Below are positions 11,830-23,470 of a DNA stretch of 64,000 nucleotides, piece after piece. Below the pieces are notes generated by a model. It had not been told where the DNA came from, did no database searches, and was given only the letters and a program-made list of their open reading frames with translations. Every line of letters starts with the position of its first letter. The stretch's first letter is position 1. Origin of the DNA: Protopterus annectens (taxonomy: Eukaryota; Chordata; Ceratodontiformes; Protopteridae). The stretch covers positions 399,875,968 through 399,939,967 of the forward strand of contig NC_056738.1 of assembly GCF_019279795.1 (NCBI RefSeq), given 5' to 3'. Position numbers and translations under genes: made by a program.

Positions 11830-11840
11830 TCAGTCCTAGG
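11830..11840. repeat. Target-site duplication, right
   Basis: TCAGTCCTAGG, identical to 8066-8076. The DIRS sequence resumes here (TCTCTTAGAAGGGGG, as in copy B at 25384). Confidence 0.92.
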
Positions 11841-12850
11841 TCTCTTAGAAGGGGGGGGGGTGGCTTCCCCTGATTAGAGTTATAAGATCTTCAGCCATTC
11901 TTATCATTTGTTTTTTAGGCATAGAGGCCTGAGCATGCGGCCTGGGCATTAGTTTCTTAGGCATGGTTTGAGACGCAGCCCTTAAAATTAAAGAAGTTGA
12001 GACATTGGTTTAATATGCAAGTCCATAGGCCTGAATACACCCTCAGAAGCCGGTGCATGCACAGTGGCTCTGGACCCATCCAAGGTAGAGACATCTGCAG
12101 GTTCTACAGTTGAAGCATCTCGCGCGGCATACCCCAGGACTCCGATTAGGGTCTCAGTAGATGCCTGTGAATCAGAAGCGCAGCGGTATCAGGGGCCGCG
12201 TAAAGCCGCTCACTGAGTACCAGCGTAATCTGCCGACTCACGCTTAGGAGAAGCATCGCTGGCAGCTTTGGTTACCCAGCGCCTCGTCTCTGTCTTTATC
12301 ATTGCGTTTTGGAATCCTGTGAATGTGGTGGCTAACCCGATGGCATTTCTGGATAATTGGAAACTGAGAACCGAAATATTTAGAGGCGAAAATACACCCG
12401 ACTACAGGATAGTGAGCTGATTAAATAAAGCACAAACCGACGGCAAGGCACGCGTCGTGGTCAGAAGGGCCTAGGACAAGGAATACAGTACCTAATGAAA
12501 ATCTTTGTAGAGGTATTTGCTTTCCACAAGTAATGCAATTATTAACTTTTACTGACGAAAATCAGTAAGGAGCTAGAAAAAGTTTCCCAACAGAGTATTT
12601 AGCTGACTTCCGGTTCTGAAAACTCAAAATGAAAAATTTCAAGAGTTTCCGGACGACCAGCACTTGCAAACTACGCCTGCTTCGGGCACCGCGATTTACG
12701 GCAAGAAAGACTGTAAGTAATGGCATCGGCTGCAGCTGTTTTATACCCTGATTACTATACCCGTCATGGAAGAAGGGACAGCAACCTAATGCAGGACCCA
12801 AGACTTTGTTAATCAGACTGACTGAGGGCTACTGCAAACAGATAACCCAA
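11830..12850 (-). pseudogene. DIRS copy A, gag N-terminal part
   Basis: Collinear with copy B gag (25376-26330). The zinc-binding segment and the Ser/Pro-rich region are recognisable only by alignment to copy B, because small insertions break the frame repeatedly. The start codon is lost: copy B has ATGTCAGTAAAAG, while here the ATG is replaced by extra bases near 12560. It is the second half of the gag interrupted by the PLE. Confidence 0.82.
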
Positions 12851-12919
12851 ATGTAATGACTGCAACAGTGAAACACGAAAAACATCTATGTGTTTACAAT
12901 ATATTTAAAAGTAAAATGA

Positions 12920-13050
12920 CACTGTGGGTGGGAATGAAAGTGACGTGGTGAAGTGGGCATGACTTCTGTCAGCTTAACTTGGACCTGAATTTTAAGATCG
13001 GGATTGTCCTTTTAAGGCGACCTTGAATTTTGTAAAGATCACTGTGATTT
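12920..13050. repeat. DIRS-end-like module, copy A
   Basis: The module contains GTGGGTGGGAATGAAAGTGACG and ends in GGGATTGTCCTTTTAAGG. It lies just outside DIRS gag, recurs in copy B (26420-26530) and appears alone at 45000-45092. Its position fits the 5' terminal repeat of the DIRS element. That role is inference, because no matching 3' end is present. Confidence 0.55.
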
Positions 13051-13139
13051 ACACAGCCTGTTAGTGTTCCACCGTTAGGAAATAGGGTTGTCACCTTTTC
13101 AAATGCCAAATGTGGGACTGTAAAAAATGAATAAATAAA

Positions 13140-13695
13140 CTTTATTGAATTATCACTTGTGACATAGGCAAACTTACATGCATTTAAAAGTCATCAAAAC
13201 ATATTAAGTTCACATTTACAAACATTATGCAGCACATGTATTGTTCTATAAAATATAATCAAATCATTACACAAGTTGTGCAATTCTTCCTTGTCTTAAA
13301 CCTCATTCCTCCTCCAATGCATTTATCTGCATGTATAATTCTAACAATTCCAATTTTTTCTATGTTATTTATTATTACCCTTTTTTAAAGACCACACTTC
13401 CTGTTCTTTCAAGTATGGTTGCTTTAGACTTTGATTTCCATTTTCTAGTAATTGTTTTTTTGGCAACCACCAGAATTAAACTTAACAAGGCCTTACTATG
13501 TCTAGGCAATTCAGATACTATATCCCAATTTGAAAGAAATCATTTCCTTACACTCATTTGCTCGCCCAGTATTCCTGACAAGAGTACTCTGTAGGGAATT
13601 TTTTAAAGTCTGCCAACTCATTACACTTAAAGCACATTTCCAGATACCCGTTTCTTCCCCATTACACTGCCAAAAATTTACATCTACCTGAGGAA
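13140..13695 (-). pseudogene. L1-like LINE 3' end, ORF2 C-terminus and 3' UTR
   Basis: On the minus strand around 13505-13400 the sequence reads LILVVAKKTITRKWKSKSKA. This matches the conserved AAKKTIxRxWKS box near the C-terminus of L1-type ORF2. It is followed by a 3' UTR with AATAAA signals (minus strand, near 13130-13140). Further upstream reading is frameshifted. It sits between the DIRS module and a CR1-like RT relic on the same strand. Copy B equivalent: 26635-27190. Confidence 0.6.
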
Positions 13696-13839
13696 AATGC
13701 TTCGGAGTCTGCTCAGGGTATAAAAGGATCTATGTAAACACTTCCAGGCAAAAAAATCTAAATCACCTAGTCTTTGCTACATATTTGGGAGCCATACATA
13801 TGTCCTCCAATTGCACATTTTGTAATGAAATGTGAAATT

Positions 13840-14815
13840 TGCAGGATAAACTACACCCTTGATGCTTTGCTAACTCTGTAATGAGGATAATTGAAAATTA
13901 TACCCAGCTCACAGTCACCAGCAAATTTAGTTAGCCATAAATCTATATTTATGGTTTTGATGTCAGAAAATTATTTTCCAAAAATGATGTCCCCAGTACC
14001 AAACATGAAAGTATAAAGTAAAGTCACCTTCTTGCTACGTGAGGTGGCAATTCCAGTCTTAACTATGTAGGATTTATTCCTTCATTAGTTTGCTATCCAC
14101 CTTTCCACGTAAAAGCCTATATTTAGGCCTTTTTGCTGTTTATAATACTGGTATAAGAAAATGGTGTGAAATACTTGGCCAGATCCGGATATGCTACATA
14201 AACTGAATGACCACTATCATCAATCTCTGTCTACTACCTCCATGATCTTTGAGAGGACATTTACTAAATTAAGTAGACATGACCTACGCTTGTCATAACG
14301 AAACTGTTAAGGGTCTGGTAGTAGGAGTTTTTTGATACCATTCCTTGCGAAGTCACATATGCATTTCATGGCTTTGCAAACTACTCTAGTAAGGCTGAAA
14401 GGGTGTGTAGTTTCCTGGGTCTGGGGTAGGGCCAATCCCACTTTGTGAAGGGGCATCACAACAGCTATTCTCAGTCATTCATAGGCATACCTTGTGACTA
14501 AGCTGACAAATTCAGGATAGGCTCCACATGGTATGTTTAGCTCTGGGTATTCAGACAATTTCCTGCCATGAAGAAGTGGTATTTTAGCTTTTGAGAGTAC
14601 ATTTAGGAATTGTCCCTTGAAAATGTAAGGGAGTCAGGAATGTATGTAATTCTAATAACTATTTCTGGGGTTAAATTAGCATTGAATTTGTCTGCAGGTA
14701 TATCTTTACGGTCCAAATGGGGAGATGATAAATCACCAAGCAAAGGAGAGTAGTATTGCTGGAACAGAATTCGTTCTCCAGTCTTGGTGAGTACCTTCAT
14801 GAACTGGATCCTGTT
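13840..14815 (-). pseudogene. CR1-like reverse transcriptase relic (second, older family), copy A
   Basis: Minus-strand reading gives IAVVMPLHK (near 14470), SLTRVVCKAM (near 14390), LLLPDP-QFRYDKRRSCLLNLVN (near 14300), RWIAN-LM (near 14090) and LWLTKFAGDCELGI (near 13900). The last is motif C with ADD changed to AGD. These follow RT order and resemble CR1, but differ from the younger CR1 family in the window. Stops and shifts are frequent. Copy B equivalent: 27335-28325. Confidence 0.72.
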
Positions 14816-14829
14816 TTTTACAAAATCTC

Positions 14830-17060
14830 ACCAAGACAACACTGATATATAGACTATTTTATATAGCATACATCATGGATAGAGGTAGGTTAAAAAAATA
14901 AAAAAAGATAGCTAGATGCACAAGACTCTGGATAAAATAGTGCCCAATCCTGGTAGGTGCACTGGTGCAGGGACTGGAAAAAATGACGCCAGAATCTTCA
15001 AGACACAAAAACAGTCCTATGATGGGGCTTGGCCACACTCAGGGGGAGGATGGCCCCCCCTTTTGTAGAAGGCCACACTCAGGGGGAGGATGGCCCCCCC
15101 TTTTGTAGAAGGAAGAAGTAAGCCACAAAAGTCACAAAAGCTGATAGGCCAAAAAAGAGCATAAAGATGATAGAGTGGACTACTGAGGATAAGAAAGAGA
15201 TTATGTATTGTTAATATTATGCAAGTAGCCCAGAATTTCCAAACAGAAGATATGCAAAAAGATTAATATAGGAATTAGAGGAAAGAAAAATCCTTGCCCA
15301 AGAAAAACTGTTAGAAGCTTCAAATAAAAATGTATGTTGATAAATAATACAGTTTTATGAAAACATTATATAGACCGAGCAACAATGAGCTGTTTGGAAA
15401 AAGAAGTGACTGAGGAAGTGCAAATTTATAATGAACTAAACCTACAGATTTTTGAAAGGTATAAAAATAAATATAGATATGGGAAAGAAAGAGAGATCTG
15501 ATATTTTACAATATGTATGCAAAGGAGAAAGCCAAATTAATCAAAATAAAAAAAAAAAACAACCCCAAAGATATTCATAGAGAAATACAGGCCAAGGGAT
15601 TCAGATATGGAAAATTTCACAATACAAAAAAATATGATCACAAAGAGGGAACACAGAAGTTTAGGGATGCAGAACTGAAAAATAAAAGTTGAAGTTATGG
15701 AATACCTGCAAAGTGAAGGATTTAGTGTCAAAAGTCTAACGCAGATTGTACCACAACATGAGGGAAGAACGAGTCCCCCAAGTAAGGAAAAACAGGAGGA
15801 TCAGGAGACATCTGAACAAGAAATATGAACATGGGAAATAAAAAGAGATTTAACATGGTGAAATATTTATGCAAACGGGAAAGCAAATCTAACCTTAAAT
15901 AAAGATAAAAGTAAGGGTTTGGGAGATGTGGTGAAAATTCGGGGGTTTATAGTTGTCATTAAATGAGGTGCATTTGCTAGGGATAACATTTGGTAAATTG
16001 ATGCAGTGGGAGGGTACAATGCAGGAAATATAGATTAGCATTCAGGAAAAAGGTTTTTCTGATTAATTATGTATTAATGAAAATATTGAATATATATCAA
16101 ATGTTTACATGATCCTGCAAAAATATGAAAAGGAAATTGTGAAGTTGGTGTTTTCTTTCATATGTGATTTTAGATTAAACCAGGTAAAAAGATGTGTGTT
16201 CTATATGAGTAAAGATGAAATTGGATTGGGGTTACTAAATCCAGTTGTTTATTCTGTTTCTTTAAGCTTGCATAGGCACTTAAAGCGGCTAACAGGAACA
16301 AAATGAGAAAGTAATAGTGATAATGTGTAAATATACACAAAAGTTTCTTGAGAAGTAATGAGAATAAGAATAAGAGAAAAATATGCAAATGAAAAATTAA
16401 AATTGTCAAGAAACAATAACATGGAATATAAAAATTGCTGGATATACAGAAAGATACAAGGATGTGGTATAGTAATGTGATAAAACAATATTATTATATA
16501 AATCCATGGGAACATTTACAATAGAAAGTGATTAAAGCCATTAAAGTCAGGAAAAAGTGGTGTGCCAAGATAACAGTGTCAGGATTCCTGTGCAGATTGG
16601 TAGTAAGTGTTACCAGTAAAGCGCAGAATATGTCATAAAAAGTAGAAGTTGAACGAGTGTGTGTATTTTGGGGGCTGGAAAGCCAAAAGAAAAGTCAGGC
16701 TATTGATATAAAAATAAAACAGATATGAATCTGATGTATGGATATTAAAGAATATGTGAGAAGAGTAAATAATTTATTTTATGTAATCTGAGTTATTTGT
16801 AAAGAAAGACTGAATGACATTTTGTTTCATGGAAAACAGATTTTAAAAGTTATAGTCAGGAAACATTATTATTATTGTTGTTTATTATGTATTATTATTG
16901 TTTTGATTATTGTTGTGGAAGGAGTGAAGGTCAATTATGGAAGAAGAATACTGAATATGTTATAACAAAACTGATAAATAGTAAAAAACTGAAATGTGTC
17001 ATAAAAGAGCCTGTAAATATGTACATTTTGTGAATGTGTAAACAATGGGTTTTTATGTTG
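14830..17060. other. AT-rich block of unknown nature, copy A
   Basis: About 2.2 kb, strongly A-rich on the plus strand, shared with copy B (28335-30550). Nothing is recognisable. The longest readings are 40-65 codons, for example an open 43-codon reading from ATG at 15697 rich in Glu, Ser and Gln. It separates CR1-like RT (13840-14815) from CR1-like endonuclease (17920-18410) on the same strand, so it may be an insertion that split one LINE. No terminal repeats were found by eye. Confidence 0.5.
15030..15112 (+). repeat. 40 bp tandem duplication, present only in copy A
   Basis: The GCCACACTCAGGGGGAGGATGG-type unit, ending in CCCCTTTTGTAGAAG, occurs twice in a row here and once in copy B (28540-28580). 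Confidence 0.9.
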
Positions 17061-17063
17061 TGC

Positions 17064-17300
17064 AAAAATAAAGGACTCCCTACTCTTTCAGTAGGTGCCA
17101 TGGGTTCTTTACTGCCTCACCTGAGCTACTGCCAACTCATGCAGATGAGACCTCATTTAACATCACATACAAAAGGATGACATGCTCAGGAATGCAGTAC
17201 CCCACTTATACTACACCGCAGTGTCTAGAATCCATCTATTTGGTGTGCAAGCATGGAACCTATTACCTTCTACACCAAAAAGGCTGCGCCATCTGCTGTG
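17064..17300 (-). mobile_element. SINE-like conserved segment, copy A
   Basis: Read on the minus strand, it holds GTGGGGTACTGCATTCC, then GATGTTAAATGAGGTC and CCCATGGCACCTACTG-AAGAGTAGG. That succession is familiar from a widespread vertebrate SINE conserved domain. No pol III boxes are visible, so it is a fragment. Exact family name uncertain. Copy B: 30553-30790. Confidence 0.6.
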
Positions 17301-17920
17301 ACCCTGACATATTAGTTAAATTAAAGAACAAATTGCATATAAAGAGCATTTAGCAGGAATTTCACAGATTGTCATTTTAATAGTTATTTTGAGAAACCAA
17401 CACATTAAATAACAAAACAGATGAGACTAATAGGTATCATTCAGAAAATCTGAATTGAAAAGCTGAAGAGCTCTGTTACATAGAAGATATGGAGTAGAAA
17501 TAAATAATGAGAAAGATCCATGAAAGTGAAATAAAAGCATTTACAAATAAATATGGCTTAAACAGATTTATTAAAAGAAGAAAAAAATGTGGCATCCAAA
17601 GCTTTAGTATGCTATGGAGTTATCAAATATAATGGAAGATGATGACATTGTATTACATTGTTATGTTATCAAGGCATTATTGTATTATGATAGCAAAGTG
17701 GTGTTAGGCCCTAAAATGAGTTACTAAAGTAATGCACCTGATGTTATTTATAACTCATCCCTATCTTTGTTGGTGAGTTAGTAAGGAACTGGTGCAGAGA
17801 CAGAGGCCACAGATGAATATTTATTTCCTAAATGTTATGAGGTTAGCTGGGGTCATGAGTTTTATTTTTATTTGAAATTGAGATAGCTTTATAGTGCAAC
17901 ATTACTAACAAGGGCATTAC
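17300..17920. other. AT-rich spacer, nothing recognised
   Basis: Shared with copy B (30790-31395). No ORF, tRNA-like box or terminal repeat seen. Confidence 0.5.
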
Positions 17921-18410
17921 AAAGGGGGCGAGATGCAGACGATTTTCATGTCAATGAGAACCAGGTCCAGTATGTTTGCTCCACTAGTGGGCATGTGGAC
18001 TATCTGGTCCAGGGTATTAGTGTTTACAGAGTCCAGAAACCTCTGGGCCTGCAAGTTTGGGGTCATATATGATTCTCATTTTATAATGATGTAGTTGAAG
18101 TAACCAGGAACATGGTATTAGATTGCATGCTGAGTGTCTCCAGTAAGTTTAAATATGAGTCATGGATTTCCAGGGTCTTAGAAGGGGTACGCATAGCTAG
18201 CAAGAGCATGGTATGGGACTTTGTCTATGGTAATTTGGACATGGAGAAGCTCAAGTTCATCATCCTGTTTGACCAACCTTGCGGTGACCTTGTTATTGGT
18301 GTAGACTGAGACACTGTGCAATAGCTGGCCTAAATGTTTGGGAGGCGTTGTAGCCTTACACAGCTGGGGTGCTCTTCTTGCCTTTAAATCATATCTCAGT
18401 AAATACACAG
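17920..18410 (-). pseudogene. CR1-like endonuclease relic, copy A
   Basis: Minus-strand reading gives VYTNNKVTARLVKQDDELEL and LHVQITIDKVPY (18300-18200), then GYFNYIII (the GDFNYP box), AQRFLDSVNTNTLDQIVHMP (18060-17990) and ANILDLVLID (17970-17940). This is the AP-endonuclease order of CR1. Compared with copy B it lacks 21 bp encoding the GTKGGG stretch (near 18310), which keeps the frame. Confidence 0.75.
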
Positions 18411-18754
18411 ATACCTACGTTCTTCAGGGTAAGGAGAGCTTGGAGGGAGTGGAGTTTATTGTTCAGGCTCCTGGCATTGAGCAGTAACACCTTTAGAATC
18501 CATTGGTTATTAAAATATAAAACTATGTTCAGCTTTTTGTTTTTTACTTGAGTTAGTCCTAAACTTAAATTGAAAATTCAGTCAGGTATAAAATTAGCAA
18601 CAGTAGAGACACTTTCTGCTATTAATGAAAAGGGCAATTAATTGCCAATTAGAGGTAGTTAACCCCTGCTGTGCCCTGTTTCTATGTTAGTGGTTGTTGG
18701 TCTATGAAGTTTGCTTGAAGGTTATTTCATGAATAAATATGTAATTTATCTCGT

Positions 18755-19265
18755 CTGAACCACTCTGTACAGGATGTCCTTCAAATGTATATAGCATTCT
18801 GCTGAACATTAGAATCTATTATTGACTACAGTGTCCCGCTTATGGCATTTACCCAACCAGGCACGACTCAACAAATGTAATGCCATAAAAGATTCCTCAC
18901 CAGGAAAAATCTGGACGAAGATCCTATCTTCTGTAATCAGTCTCCTCACGGGTTACTGAGATGTGATTTATGTGTGTAAGTGTGTATATAAGGCATACTC
19001 AGATCCAACTTTGATGGATCTCTTTGCACATCCACAAACACAGGCAGCCCCAGAAACATCTAGGATCAAATCCTTGAGCTTTGTGTGAGTCATACATAGA
19101 ACCAGCTTTAGGGACAGATATGTGTCTCAAATGATTTCCAGTAGTATGGAATATCTTCTCCACATGTAATGTGAAATAGAGTTCATCCCCGGACCCATTC
19201 AAAAGAAACTTTGACAGTCTGAATATAGTCCAACAACAGGCACCTTTTAGACAGTGTTTCTAATC
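18755..19265 (+). pseudogene. CR1-like ORF2 C-terminal fragment, copy A
   Basis: On the plus strand near 19105-19225 the sequence resembles the C-terminal box of CR1 ORF2 (RDRFLSQRL--LWN--P-YI-QSSSLTLFKRNLD), read with shifts as SQMISR-WN and KQSSSLTHSKETL. Opposite in strand to the flanking CR1-like pieces, so it is a separate insertion or inversion. Copy B: 32250-32730. Confidence 0.6.
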
Positions 19266-19409
19266 CAAAAAGCCGAGCGTCTTGTGCATGCAAAGTGTTT
19301 GGGAAAAGGGCAAACAATTTGTGACATACACATTTCTTAATGCTGCACTGGGCAGCAATAAGAGATTGTGAGTACCTAACTGTAATTTTCTTGACTATCA
19401 CACCCTCTC

Positions 19410-19681
19410 AGATTGAGCAGCTAGTTTTGCCTCATATCTGGCTTTTTTTTTTTTTTATTTCATTAGGGTTGAGAGTTCCTTGTTAAGTTTAGCAAAAAGA
19501 GTGTTTTTGGCATCTTGAGAGCACAATTTTATTTTTGTGTGCATTTTCTTTGTAATACAGCCTACTTTATATTTGGGTGGGGTTACAATCGCACTCCTGT
19601 TTGTTCTTTAATTTGGCATTGTATTTACTTCTGAGGGGGACAGATGCATCTGTGAAACTATTCAGAAATTTACAAGTCTTA
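19410..19681 (-). pseudogene. CR1-like ORF2 linker fragment, copy A
   Basis: Minus-strand reading gives FTDASVPLRSKYNAK, KNKPV, INRLYYK and KLNKELSTLMK. It resembles the basic linker between endonuclease and RT in CR1 (KPVWWTPAINKLYNRRRK). The duplication shared with copy B ends at 19681, right at the start of the next CR1. Confidence 0.6.
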
Positions 19682-19682
19682 G

Positions 19683-21000
19683 TTTCATAGTTTCATAGTA
19701 TAGTACTAGGCTATCTGCCCTAGGGCATTTATAAGCCTAGTCAAAGTGTATGTGGCTTTCGCCACCCCATGTAATGATACAAAAAGTGTACAATTTAAAT
19801 TAAATTTAGTTTACTATGCCTCTATTCAGCTAGCAATGACACAGAGATGACCCCGGTAAACTCAATAACATCACCCATCCATTCATCCAGATTTCTCTTG
19901 AAGAGAGTCAGTGAGGGCCCTGCCTCAACATGGACAGGTATCCCGCATCCCGAGAGCGGAGAGCTGCGGAAGCTTGGTTATGAATCTGTCCCTCCAGCAT
20001 GTCCTATTCATATTTGTGCTCGAGGTTCTAGATCTTTAGCCTTCAGTGGCTCTCGATGTATTTGGATTTTTTTGAGGTGGAGCATGTCCATTAATTCTGG
20101 AATTGGACATGGCTCTTGCAATGTAAGGCACAGATCACCTCTTGAGCAGGCGGTATGCTACCGTGGAATAATAGAGCTGAGCTTTTTTCTCAGTCTGGCA
20201 GCATATGATTATATGCTGAGACCCTTGATCCTCTTGCAGTAAGGTACTCTTTGGGGTCTCTCCAGCTGGATGCAGGTGTCCGGGTGATGGGTGTACATAC
20301 CAAATGGGGCATTGTACTCAATCATAGGTCCTGATAAGGGAGGAATATATGGGTACAATTTGACATCCTTTGATCTGATGTGACTCCTTCATGTGATACA
20401 AGGTATAAGCAAGGTAGAAGGTCTCCCTTCTAACCAATTTTGGCTTACATGGGTGCTCAAAATGAGAGGTCACTGTCAACTGGTAACCCCCAGGTCTTGG
20501 ATTACTTTTTCCGGTATTCTAATGGATATCATTACCACACTATGTGGTAATTTGTGGGTACTTTGTTTTTTCCAAAGCGATGACTATACATTTTTTTTTG
20601 GCATTTAGTTTAAGGCCATGACCTGGCACCAGTCGCCTGTTTCTGTGAGGCCCTTCTGGAGGAGGATGCATGTGTCAGCTGGTGTGTTCCGACTACATGG
20701 CACATTAGTTTGTGCAGTCGCCTGCTAATCCTGGTTGTCAGCCACAACCCCTATGTTTGCTCAAGCGCCTTAGAGTCTGGACATAGCAATCAGCTATTCT
20801 TTGGACTTAGTGGGTTCTGTCCTTTTAGCCAGTTTGCAAACCCATTCTTAGGACAAACGTGGTTTACATTTAAGCTGGTTGAGCTTGTCTATGATGCCTG
20901 AGCTGGGTATTGTGTCAAGGCGGCTTTTGCACAGATCCAGGTAGGCTGTATGAACTGGTTTAAGCCTTCATCGATGGCTCTAGTGCACTGTTTCAAAAGT
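19683..21000 (-). mobile_element. CR1 LINE, 3' half, minus strand, cut by gap
   Basis: The 3' end at 19683-19700 reads, on the minus strand, as CTATGAAA repeated twice, the short terminal tandem octamer typical of CR1. It is followed by the CTAGGCTTATAAATG tail shared by all young CR1 copies here. Inward come the C-terminus (about 19840-20240), the DLGTQVD region (20390-20520, decayed) and the RT thumb (to 20960). Indels break the frame throughout. The 5' part lies in or beyond the gap. Confidence 0.82.
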
Positions 21001-21500
21001 NNNNNNNNNNNNNNNNNNNNNNNNNNNNNNNNNNNNNNNNNNNNNNNNNNNNNNNNNNNNNNNNNNNNNNNNNNNNNNNNNNNNNNNNNNNNNNNNNNNN
21101 NNNNNNNNNNNNNNNNNNNNNNNNNNNNNNNNNNNNNNNNNNNNNNNNNNNNNNNNNNNNNNNNNNNNNNNNNNNNNNNNNNNNNNNNNNNNNNNNNNNN
21201 NNNNNNNNNNNNNNNNNNNNNNNNNNNNNNNNNNNNNNNNNNNNNNNNNNNNNNNNNNNNNNNNNNNNNNNNNNNNNNNNNNNNNNNNNNNNNNNNNNNN
21301 NNNNNNNNNNNNNNNNNNNNNNNNNNNNNNNNNNNNNNNNNNNNNNNNNNNNNNNNNNNNNNNNNNNNNNNNNNNNNNNNNNNNNNNNNNNNNNNNNNNN
21401 NNNNNNNNNNNNNNNNNNNNNNNNNNNNNNNNNNNNNNNNNNNNNNNNNNNNNNNNNNNNNNNNNNNNNNNNNNNNNNNNNNNNNNNNNNNNNNNNNNNN
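21001..21500. other. Assembly gap, 500 N
   Basis: Exactly 500 Ns, a scaffold join. The contig between the two gaps is 15408 bp. Confidence 0.99.
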
Positions 21501-22440
21501 CTATAGTTTTGGCCCAGTGTTGCAGTGTTTTTGGGAAAACATGAGGGAATGTTGTTTGCAGAGTTTTAAGTGCTAAGCTGGGCTGGGCTAGTGTACTGCC
21601 TGTGCAATTGGCTGATTCTGATTTATTTCACCTGGCAGCTCTGCTAGTTCTCCTTGGTTAACTTCCTACTACTTCTTTTCCTTTCTTTTCCCTTTCTGTT
21701 TCCACAAGGGGAAGTGCCGTGCAAACAAGCACAAACATGTGCACACGAGTGCACACGTGCACACACAGGCTTACACAGGCTTAGGCAGGTGCACATCCGC
21801 ACACACAGGCTTACACAGGCTTAGACGGGTGCACACGCTCGCACACAGGCTTAGACAGACTTACAGGCGCGCACACGCGCGCACACGGTGTAAGCACGTT
21901 TGCAAGAAATTTCAGTGATATCCACGGCGCACACCTTTGGTTTCTGTGTTTCAGCTAGGACAACTGTAGACATGCATCTTCCAATCCTGAGTAACTCACA
22001 GCAAACACAAGCCACTCTGCTCCAATAAGCTTACAGTCTTTCATACATACCCCCTCATGATGTCACCTATCTCCTACTCTACTACTCCCCTACTCCTACA
22101 CTTACACTCTAGGGACATGGCTTACATGCCAGGGAAAATTGGGATTCACTATCCTTATCCTCATTTGCATAGGATTGCCTACTAATGCTTGGTTACATCT
22201 CTCAAACTGAGCTTCCCTCCTTAGCAACCACTGCTCAGTAGCCATGTTGTCTTCAGCCTGCCATTCACCTGCATGGCAGAATAATATTTTAATAAGAATG
22301 CCTATTTTTGGCTATTTTTTCTTTATTTTCTGGTTATTAAAGCGCTGCACATTTGCGCGGCACTGCGCTACGCTTAAACATCGGAGATCGGAAAAAAATT
22401 TTTGATTTTTATTAATTTTCAAACGATAAAAATGCCAATG
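21501..22440. other. Unassigned sequence with minisatellite
   Basis: No coding sequence recognised. It includes the minisatellite at 21715-21890, an ATTTGCAT octamer near 22164 and a local GC-rich stretch at 22340-22395. A short hairpin CAATGGCC...GGCCATTG lies at 22436-22459, at the truncated edge of DIRS copy B. Confidence 0.5.
21715..21890 (+). repeat. Minisatellite of CACAC and GGCTTACACA units
   Basis: Irregular tandem of GCACACACAGGCTTACACAGGCTTAG-like units. It grades into alternating GCACACGCGC, which could adopt Z-DNA. Confidence 0.8.
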
Positions 22441-22499
22441 GCCTTATATTTGGCCATTGTCATGCTTCCTCAACTGGATGCATACTTTATTTGGAGCTG

Positions 22500-23470
22500 T
22501 CATAGCATGTCCTGTTTGATCTTTAGTAGTACCTTGGAAAGTAGAGGCAGAGGAGGAAAGGCATAAACTGATAGGTTTTTCCCGCTGAAGGACAGAGCAT
22601 CCACTTTCCAAGCTGAAGGATAGAGCATCCACTTTCCAAGCATGTTTGTGGGGGGTCCTTGTGCAAAATTTGTCCAATTGATGGTTCTGGGGGAGGCAAA
22701 CAGGTCTATATCTGGGCTCCCCCATTTGCTTGTCAACATGTTGAAAATCCTTGGTTCCAATTTCCACTCGTGTGGGTCCATGAGGTTTCTGCTTAGTCCG
22801 TCTGCCAGTGTATTTAGTTTTCCTGGCAGGAATTGAGCTTGTAGATTTACTTGGTAGCTCAAGGCTGTATTCCACAATGCCATGGCTAGTCTGCAGAGGG
22901 AGTAAGAATGTGTAACCCCCTGCTTGTTTATGTACTACATGACAGTGGTGTTGTCCGTCTTTACCATTAGTTGTCCTGGAAGACTGTGGTCCTTGAAGGC
23001 TGTCAGAGCATTCTGTACAGCTAACATTTCCTTTTGATTTATGTGCAGGTGCATTTGACTTGGGCTCCATTTGCCCTGAATGCACTTCCCTGCCAGGTGA
23101 TCCCCCCATGCATAGTCTGATGCATCTGTTAAGGTTTGGGCGGCAGGAGGTAGTGTGAATGGTAGTCCCCTGTTTTGGTGGCAGGCCTCTGCCCACCAAA
23201 GGAACTCTAGGTGTAGGCAAGGTATGATAGGAATCATTGCTTCAAGATCCTGTGAATGTTGACACCATAGGCTTTTGAGATACCATTGTAGTTTTCTCAT
23301 ATGCAGTCTTGCATATGGAATTAGAAGGATGCAGGAGGCCATGAACCCCAAGGCTTGCAGTATTTGCCTTGCGGATAACTGGGTTTTTGTGGCCACTTGT
23401 TTGAAGTAGGTTGTCAAATGAATCTGTTTCTCTGGCATGAGGAAAGCCATCTTGTAAGTTGTATTCAAGC
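22500..23470 (-). pseudogene. DIRS RNase H domain, copy B
   Basis: Reads TLTDASDYAWGDHLAGKC (first catalytic Asp in TDAS), KEMLAVQNAL (Glu), VKTDNTT (second Asp) and, after a frameshift near 22930, QAQFLPGKLNTLADGLSRN (LADGLSR, last catalytic Asp) and WGSPDIDLFASP. These are the usual DIRS RNase H landmarks, in order. A 28 bp tandem duplication at 22584-22639 adds another frameshift near the C-terminus. RNase H would remove template RNA after reverse transcription. Confidence 0.88.
22584..22639 (-). repeat. 28 bp tandem duplication in DIRS RNase H
   Basis: The GCTGAAGGA[C/T]AGAGCATCC unit, ending in ACTTTCCAA, occurs twice (22584-22611 and 22612-22639) with one mismatch. A length of 28 is not a multiple of three, so it shifts the frame. 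Confidence 0.9.

Noticed and set aside
15697-15828. 43-codon Glu/Ser-rich ORF in the AT-rich block
   Set aside because: Too short and unsupported. Present in both copies only because the block is duplicated.
14830-17060. LTR retroelement
   Set aside because: A late AATAAA-like end suggested one, but no paired terminal repeats, primer site, gag or pol motifs could be found.
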